Assembly (NCBI GenBank): GCA_947625385.1
Contig: CANQOB010000003.1
Coordinates: 1 to 64,000 of the forward strand
Origin: an uncultured Clostridia bacterium
GTDB lineage: Bacteria > Bacillota > Clostridia > Christensenellales > Borkfalkiaceae
DNA length: 64,000 nucleotides
Reading direction: 5' to 3'
In this document: piece after piece, positions 31,301 to 40,300 of the stretch
Position numbering within the stretch: the stretch's first letter is position 1
Layout of the letters: the number at the start of each line of letters is the position of its first letter
The notes under the pieces: generated by a model
Databases searched by the model: none
What the model was told of the DNA's origin: nothing
What the model saw: only the letters and a program-made list of their open reading frames with translations
Program-made: the position numbers and the translations under genes

Positions 31301-34300
31301 TGCGCCGTCGCTGACAAGCGTGATGACGAGCTTGTAGGTGCCGACATTGCGCACGGTGGCGGCGTCGGTTTCCGTGTCCTTGCCGACCGACTTCAAGACG
31401 GCGGTATACTCGCCGTTCTGCGGGAAGATCCCGTTGCGGAGCTCATTCTTGAACTGTACGCTGTTCAGCGTGTTCGTCCAGTCGTTCTTGTTGAAGCCGA
31501 AGCTGTTGACGAAACCTTCCCCGCTTCGGAACGCCTCGGACAGATAGACCTCGATTTGGGCGGGCGTGATGTCGAACTTCACGGAGAAGTCCTCCATGCT
31601 GCTGCCAAAGTAGCCCGCGCCGTCCGCGCTTTCGGCTTTGGCGAGCGTAACGCTCGTGTCGTTGCCCGCGTAGATCGCCGTGACGTTGTAGTTGTTCGCC
31701 GCCTCATCACTACTGAATTTGAAGATGAGGTAGTACTTGCCGACGTTGGTGACGGTTGTGGTGTCCTCGCCCGCAAGCTCCGTCTTGAAGCTGACCGTGT
31801 AGTCGGTCCCGTTCGGGACGACGTTGTTGGCGTTCTTGATAGAGACGACGGAGAGCACGGCATGGAGGTTCTGCCTCGTGTAGACGAAGCTGTTGACGAA
31901 CGCTCCCTTGTCCTTGAAGCGGTCGGCGAGGTGAATCTCGATGTTCGCAGGGGTGACGGTGAAGGCGACGTCAAACGCGCGCATGTCGCCGTCGTCCGTC
32001 GTCGTGTAGTTGTCGGAGTTCGTGAGCTCAACGTAGTCGGAGCCCGCTGACCCGTCCTTGCCCGCGCGGACATGGGTGATGACAAAGTTCTGCGCGTCGT
32101 CGCCGATGAGCCCGAATTTGAGCGTGTAGCTGCCCGCGTTGAGGACCTGCTCGGTCGCGTCCGCGTCCTTCAAGAAGGTCACCTGATAGTCGACGTTTAC
32201 GGTGCCGGGCACAACGCCGCCACTCAGTTCGTTCTTGAAGGTGACGGGGTTGAGGCGGGTCCGCCAATCCGACCTGTCATAGCCGAAACTGTTGTTGAAC
32301 GCGCTGTCCGACTTGAACGGGCTGGACAGGTACACCTCGATCTTCGCCGTCTCGACGACAAAGTGAACGGAGATATTTTTCAGCGACTCGTCGTCCGCAT
32401 AGTAGCCGTTTCCCTCGGAGGTTTCAACCTTCGGGACTTTATCGTTCTCGGTCGAGCCCGAGCCGACATAGACACCCGTAACTTGGTAATTGCCTTTCTC
32501 GTCGATCAGTCTGAGTACAAGGTAGTAGTGGTCCGCATTGCGGGCAGAGTTCGTTTTGTGCGCTTCAGCGGCATCGCTCTCGGTGTAGAATTCTACCGTA
32601 TATTCGCCCGTGACGGGGGTAATACCGCCCTCGCCCGAGAGAGTAACGGAGTTGAGCACAGTCGTGTAATCCGTCGCAGTATACGGGAAGGTATTGGTGA
32701 ATCTGCCGTCCGCGCCCTTGAACTGGTCAGACAAGTGAATTTGGATTTGGGCAGGCGTGACGGTGATCGCAAACTTGTAGGCGAAGAGGAACGGCTCATC
32801 GGGGAACATGTCAGCGATAGTTCCCGCTTCTCGGTGCTCTTTGTAGAACACAAAGTTGCTGTACTCCTTGTTGTCGCCGCTCTGGAAGCGAATCCAAACG
32901 AAGTAACTGCCGCTGTCCGTAACGCCGCCTTCGATCGCCGTCGCATCGTCCTTGGGCTTGCTATTTGCCTCGTCCCAATCCGCTGCCTTGTAGTATTCGA
33001 TGACATAGTCCGAGCTGTTGGGCAAAGTCGAGGTATCGCAGAGGTTTTTGAACGCAAACGAAACCGTCTGTGCCGTCTTGTTATAGCTGAACGTGAGGGA
33101 GCCCTTATCTTCCGTGCTCACATCCGGCTCAAAGGTCTCCGAATTGCCGCTGTTGTCGCTTGCCGTGACATTGACGATGGCAGGCAAGATCAAGAAGCCG
33201 CCTTCGAGCGAGCCCGTGAAGTTGTTGACGCCCGTCATCGTGACCTTCGCCTCACCGGCATTCAAGTTGTCGGTATAGGTGGCTTCAAACGCCGACGCAT
33301 AATGGACCTCGTCCTTATCCCAAGCACCCGACCTGAGGGCAAGGTCGCCGGTGAAGATGTCCCCGTCGGACAGCGTGATGGTAGGCGTGATCGCCGACCC
33401 CGTGTAGTGGTAGCCGACCGCCGCGCTACCCGCATGGTCTTTGAGCGTTTCGTCGTCCTGATAGGTAGGCGTGAAGCTGCTGATGTCGCGCCGTTCGATC
33501 GTGTAGTTGCGCAGCACCGAGTAGCTGTTGTCCGCGAAGCGGAAGTCGCCGCCATCCCCGTGAAGGGTGAGCGTGACCGTGTAGGAGCCCGCATTCTTGA
33601 AGCCGTTGGAGTTGTCAAGCGTCTTGCCCGCCCAGCCGTCGTAGCCGTAGGTGACCCAAACTTCGCCGATTCCGATGCTATCGCCGCTTGTGGCAAGCGT
33701 GGGCAGGACTTTTTCGTCCGTACTCACAGAGTTGGTGAGAACGATTCCGTTCCCTATGGTCGGCTTGTGCTCTTGCCTATCGTAAGTAACGGAAGTGTCA
33801 TTCAGCGAGAAGCTGATCTGCGCGGGGGTGATGTTGTAAGTAAAGGGAATCGAGAGGTGTTTCTCATCCGCCCCCGAAGTGGTGATATAGAAGCTCTCCT
33901 CGCTGAACTTCACCGTGACGGTGTAAGTCGCGACATGGGTGAAGAAGCCAACCTTCGCAAATTCCTCGAAGGTGTAATCTTTCTTGGCGCCGTATTCGAC
34001 CGTATCGTCGGAAGTCGTGGGCGTGTAGTGGACAGTCGCGGTATTGGTAGCCCCATCGCCCTTCTTGAAGATGACATCGACGGTGAGGTCGTCCGCCTGA
34101 ATTGCCTCGGAGGACGCGTATTGGAACATCGCCGAGACCCAATTCGTGAGAGCGATGCCCTCCGCACCCGCGGCGTGGAAGTGGTCCTTGGCGTTGTAGA
34201 CGTCGGTCGCAAACAGCTGCGTGACGGTGATGTCCACGCGGTTGATGAGGAAGGGCGCGAGGATGACGGAAGCATCCTCCCCTTCGCCGAGGCGCTGTGT

Positions 34301-37300
34301 AAGAAGCGTCGCATCCGTCGCCGTCTCGCTGTGCGCAAAGTGAGGCTGCGTAATCGACCGCGTTTCGAACTTGAAGTTCTTTGCACCCGCTTCGGTCAGA
34401 GAAATTTTGACGGAATAGAGTTCCGCATAGAACGGATTGCCGTTCTCGTCGCACGAATTCTTATCAGGAGTAATGACATTGTTGTCAACGTATTCGACCT
34501 TGAATTCGTCCGCGAGCACGGGAACACCCGCATTTTGCCCGTTGTGCGTAGGTACAGCCGCATTGTTGGACTGCTTGTTCGAGAAAACGGGCGTCTGCGG
34601 CTGCGCCGCGCGGTTGTAGACGCTGTCCTTGAACGCATCGAGGGTGATGGTCGCCTTTTGGATGACATAGTCGCCGGGCGCCGTCCAGCTGCCTTCCGTG
34701 GGATAGGACGAGCCGAGGTTGTTTCCGTCGCGGACGGTATAGTTGTAGGTGTTCTCCTGCGAACCTTCGCACGAAGGATAGTTGTCCTCGCCCGTGGAGC
34801 CGTCCTTGTAGCCCGTGATGAGGCTGCCCGACGCGTCCACCGTGAGCGAGAAGCAATAGTTGTGCGACGAAAGTTGGACTTTGACCGTGTAGTTGCCCGC
34901 ATCGATCTCGGATTCCTTCCCGTTGATGGTCACCGTGTACTCGCTGCCGAGCTGCGGCACCACGTTTTGGAACGAACGCAGTGTCGGATTCTTCTCATAG
35001 GTGATATTGGTGAACGTCAAAGTCGGCGTGTGCGCCGCGCGGTTGTAAATTTCATTATTGTTGGCAAACTTATATGAGACGACCGCGGGCAGAATGGTGT
35101 GCGAGCCCGTCGCCGTCTTTTTGTAAGCCTCCGTGCCGACAGGCGTAAAGTACGACCCGCCCCCCGTGCCGCTTACAAATTGATAGTTATCGCTTCCCAA
35201 CACGATCTTGACGTCATAGACGCCCGCCTCGATGGGAACAGTCCCGTCCGTAATGTCTGCGGGAGACGCCGCCGCGCCGAATCCTGCCGCCGTACGCGTG
35301 CGCGCCTTGTATGTAATGGAGTACACCGAGGCATCGGGCTGCGGCTTCTTGAATTCTCCGTTGCCGACAAGAATCTTGGGGTCGGCGTTCAGATATTTAC
35401 TGTAAGCGTCGTCGGTCTCGGCGTTGGTGTACGTTACATTGACGCTGTGCGCCGTCTTATCGTACTGCGGCACAGCACCCACGCCCTGCGGCACAGCACC
35501 CACGCCCGCGTACTGCACGGCGATCTGCGCCGGGGTGATGGTGAAGTCGAGCGTCAGCGAGCCCGTATAGTTCCCCTGCCCGTTCAGCGTGATGCGCGCC
35601 GAGTTCGAAGCCGTCGAGGCATTCGAATTGTTCATGTACGAAATCGTGTAGTCCTCGCCATCGCCATTCAGCGTGAGCGGGGTGCCGTAGGCGGTCCTGC
35701 CCGTCGTGCGCTCAACGCTCTCCGCATAGTAGAACGGCTGATATTGGACGGTCACGCCCGGTGTATACTGCCAGTTGTTGCCCGCGAACGGGTAGGAAAT
35801 GCCCGTTTTAACATTCCCGCCCTCGCCGAGCGAAAGCGTCGTCGTGCCGCCCTCGATCGTAGAACTCCAATGCTTGAAGCTGTCGATGCCGACCTTGGTG
35901 ATATCCCCCGCGAGTTCGTTGAGGTTCTTTTGGTTGATGGTGACGTCGAGGAAGCTCGTCGAGCTGATGACGAAGTTCTGCGACGTATTGAACGCCTGCA
36001 CCTGCTTGCCGTCTTTCGGCTGATAGGTGATAATCCACGTCGCACCCTCTTTTTCGGGTTCGTCCGTGACGCGCGGCGTGGTCACAACAGTTTTGCCTGT
36101 CGCGAAAGCGTCGGCGTCGACCGTGGACAGGTGATAGTTGCCTTGATCCGCGCTCTTCGTCTTGAAGGCATACAGTCCGATACCGAAACTGATTTCGTGC
36201 TGCTTAAATTCCTCGTTAGAATAGTTGACCGAGACACTTCCGAGCGTGAAACGATTCTTATGGTAGGTCGCATCGTCGTAATTGTGCAACGTGTTGTCTT
36301 TGCCCCAAAGGTCGGTCAAATCGCGAGTTACTTCCGCCCCGCCGTCATAGGCAGAGAATGTTCCGGTCGTCGTGTAACTATCTGCATGTTGGTTTGTGAT
36401 GAGCTCGCTGGGCGTCGTGATGCCGTCCTGTACAAGGAAGAAGATGGATTCATACCAAGCGTCGTCCTCGCCCTTGCCGGAACGCGGCGGCAAATATCTC
36501 GCTCTTTCGTAGCTGCTGCCGTCATAAGTATAGGAAAGGCTGCCCGTGACGGTCACTTCCACGGGTTTGATGGTGTACGTTCCGATGTAGACGCCCTTGA
36601 AATTGGCAACAGGGGTGTATTTTGTCGCGGAGCTGTTAGCACCGTTGTTGGCATCTTCGGGCATGACGCCGCGGAAGTGGACGAGAATCCAGTATTCCCC
36701 TGCGTCCACGGGTCGGAACTTGCTCTCGAGAAGCTGATTGCCGTTCTTGTCCGTTCCGTTGTATTTTGTTTCCGCGTCCCATTTCGTCCAGTTGCCGGTT
36801 TTTGCTTCGATGTCGTCTGCCGTGACTTCGACATCCTCACGATTGGAATATTTCTCTTTGGAGAGATAGCGCACCTGCACGACGGTATCGTCGGTCATGT
36901 CGGGATAGTTGTAGAGCCCGTTGTCCGCGCCGGAAGAGTGATAGCGACCCGAAATCGTGGGCTCGTCATCCGTCGCATTGTAGACGCGGTCGTCGAGGTT
37001 GATACTGCCCTCCCCGCTGTCGGGCACGGATTCCGTCGTCCAGTTCTCAATTTCAGCGGGCTGGATGAAGAAATAGTATGCGAACTCGTACACAACATCT
37101 CTGCCCTGCTCGTCTTTTTGCGACGTTTCAGCCAAACGCTGTTTTTCGTTCGAAGTGAAGATGTAGTCGTTATACGGCTTGCCGCGCGGGGTGAAATCAT
37201 CCTTCCCCTCGTCGCCCTCTCTCCACAACATCGCATTCAGCGAGACATGCACGACGTACTTGCCCGCGTCCTTGACGCCCCAACGCGAGGAGCCGTCGGA

Positions 37301-40300
37301 GTTATCTTCGATACCGACTTCCGTCGCATTTGCACCGCGTGCAAGATAGTCGTCGAACTGATAATATTTGACGGTGACGTTGGGGTCGAGCTCGGGGTCA
37401 TTGCCCGCCTCATCGTTGTTGTTGAAGTAGAGAATCTGCTTGGTCGTATAGACGGCGTCCTTGAAGGTGTAGCCGAAGTAGCCTTCTACATCCTCTTTGA
37501 CGCAGGCATTGTTTTCGAGCCATACGGAGACGGAGACGCGCTGAATGGGCAAGTGCATCTCGCTCTGGAAGGCGATGTTGTTCTTCATATAGTCGACGGA
37601 GGGCGCAACCGCTCCATCCGCGACGACCTCATGCGCGCCGCGCACCTCATAGAATCCCGCGTGCAGGAAGTAGTTGGTCTTTTCGAGCTCCGACTGCGAC
37701 TTGTCATTGAGTTCGCGCCAGTAATATTCGAGGTCGAAGTCAACTGCGCCGAAGTCAATCTCCACGTCCTTCCCGAAGAAGTCCGTATTGGCGTAGACAA
37801 ACTTCATGACCGCGCCGGTGAAGCCCTTGTATTTGCCCTCTTTGCCCTCTCGATATGCCTTATCGAGCACGAAATCATACGCCGTGCCGCGATAATAAAG
37901 CGCGCCAGCAATATAATCTCTAAGTTCCTGTTCACTGGGAATTTTATTATTAGCGAAAGGATTTCCTTTGTCGTGCCAAGTGGGTTCACCGTTCTTGACT
38001 TCGTATGCAGAGACACCTACACCGAGCTGGTTAATCGTAATGGTAAAAGAAGTATTGCTGTATGCTCCACTGGTGACACGGAAGGAATAATCGCCCGCAT
38101 AGATGAGAGCCTTCTCTCCGCCCTCTTCGATAAGTTCGCTCTCTATATTGTTCTTTTCGAGCAGATAGTGGAAAGAATAGTTAACACCCTGGCCGGCAGT
38201 ATCCAAGTGGCTGATATCCCATGTTTGAACGACAGCCTCTCCGCTCAGAGCCTCAACTTTGGTAACTTCGTACATCTTATGGTCGAAACGAAGCTGGCTC
38301 TCTGTCCACAAGAAAGAGGTGATTTCTGCGCTCGATTTGCCAATGTCGGCATCGTCCCACTTGAAAACATGCTGACCCGCATTAAATGAGCCGTGCTCGG
38401 GTTTCCCGTCCGCAACGATTATAAACTCTTTGCCACCGTACAGTGTACCTGTGATGCGCCATGTGAGTCCCGTCATCGCGGGCTTGGTCTTATTGGAGAG
38501 AGCTGCTTCGCCTGTGCCGCCGGTGCTCTCCTGATTGTCGCTCCAAGCAACGTAGTAGTCTTCATCGTCCGAAGTAAAATAACGGTTGGGGTCGACGTTC
38601 GTTTCGGAATATTCTGAGGTGAAACTGCCATTAGGCCAGCTCGCTACGTCCTGCAACGTAATACCGATTTTGGCGTTGATTCCGTTTTGGAACATGCTTC
38701 CGCCGATAACAATTTTTGCACGTTTATCGCCAGAGCATGCAAGGAACAGATTGCTTGTGCTACCGCCCGTGAGTTCTTTGTTTTTCCAAATGACGCCGCC
38801 GATGAGGTTGTTTTCCGCATTGCGCCCCTCGCCGTACGTCCAGTCTTTTACCACTGTGCCGTCCGGTCGCGACGGCCCATTGTCTCCCGCCGCGATTTTG
38901 CTATCGACCCTCGAGCCGCCAATGCCCTTGCCGCCCCCCACCGAACTCTTGTCAACTTCGGTGGTATTATGCGAATAGAACGATATATGGTAAATGTTGT
39001 TCTTGGAACTGGTATGTGTCCACAGCGTTGTACCGTCATATGTGAAATCTCTATGATAATACTGGGCAGCCAATCCGCTGACGTTATCGGTAACAATAAG
39101 CGCACCCGCGAACTTGAACGTCGTCGCTTCTGCGTCGACATAAATACCGCCACCGTAAATGCCCGCCTTGTTGAAGCGAATCGTTGTGTTTTCGAGCAGA
39201 CCTTGGCTCGAGGGGCCGATATGGACGCCGCCGCCGTAAGAACCCGCAATGTTATAGGTGATATCGCCATCATGAATGTTGACATACGAGGTGTCGCGCA
39301 GGGCAATGCCGCCGCCGTACCCCGCAGCGCGGTTATAGGAAATGACTCCGTCGTACACTGTGAAGACGGAGCGGGAAGCACTGGCAAGATACACGCCGCC
39401 GCCATAGAGCGTGGCGTAGTTGCCGATGATATAGCCGTTGTAGATGATCATGGCGGCATTGCTGACCAGATAGATCGCACCGCCGAACTGCGCCTGGCTG
39501 TCGCTGAGCGTGCCGCTGTGCAGAATAAACTCCGACCGCGGCTCTCCGTGTACGCAGCCCCCCTTCCCTTCATTATTGGTATAGCCCCATGTCGCCCAAG
39601 GGGATTCTACGCGCAATGTCTCCCAATGATCCTCTGAAAGGTCTGCCATGCGCTTGGTACCGGTAGACCAACCGTTTTCGTCGATACCCCAGTCGACATA
39701 AGAAACATATTTTTGGTCGGCGCAACCGCCCATGATTGTGCCCTCATGGTTGGTCTTGTAACCTTTAACGGGGGTTGTGGTATCGTTTGCGGGAATCGTC
39801 TCACCGCGTTCATTCAACCGATTGATACGGCCGTCGGAGGCGCGCTCGTAGGCGGTAGAATCCACGACCTCGAGACGGGCTTTCGGCTGAACTTCAATCA
39901 CGTTCCCGTAGTAGCAATAGGGATTGCCGTACATGTATTGATTTTTTAACGGGGTATCGGTGCCGTTCACCCATGCGTGAGCATCATTTTGGATAATACC
40001 GAGCGGATATTCATACCGCTCTTTGAGAATGCTCCCGCTGTTTTGAATCTCGTCGTAGTCGTCATCGGCCAAATCACGGGAAATGGTGTGGCCGTTGAGG
40101 TCGAGCACGATATACGCGCCCGTCGGCACGTTGATGCGTCCGAAAGAGAAGGGCGAAGTCACATTTTCATGAATGACGTGAGGCGTCACCCCATCACTGC
40201 ACATCGTACTGGCCGCATCGTCGGCATTGATGCAGAGGTCGTATGAAGCGTAATATTTATGCGTGACGTCGTCTTGATAGCCATCTTCGAACGAGGTATC

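Noticed and set aside
23573-32050. 2,825-aa plus-strand ORF antisense to the giant gene (also 32072-35077 and 35099-38389)
   Set aside because: Codon-aligned with the real minus-strand gene, so it stays open only because TTA/CTA/TCA are avoided. Translation is rich in V/R/D/E runs with no recognisable domain.
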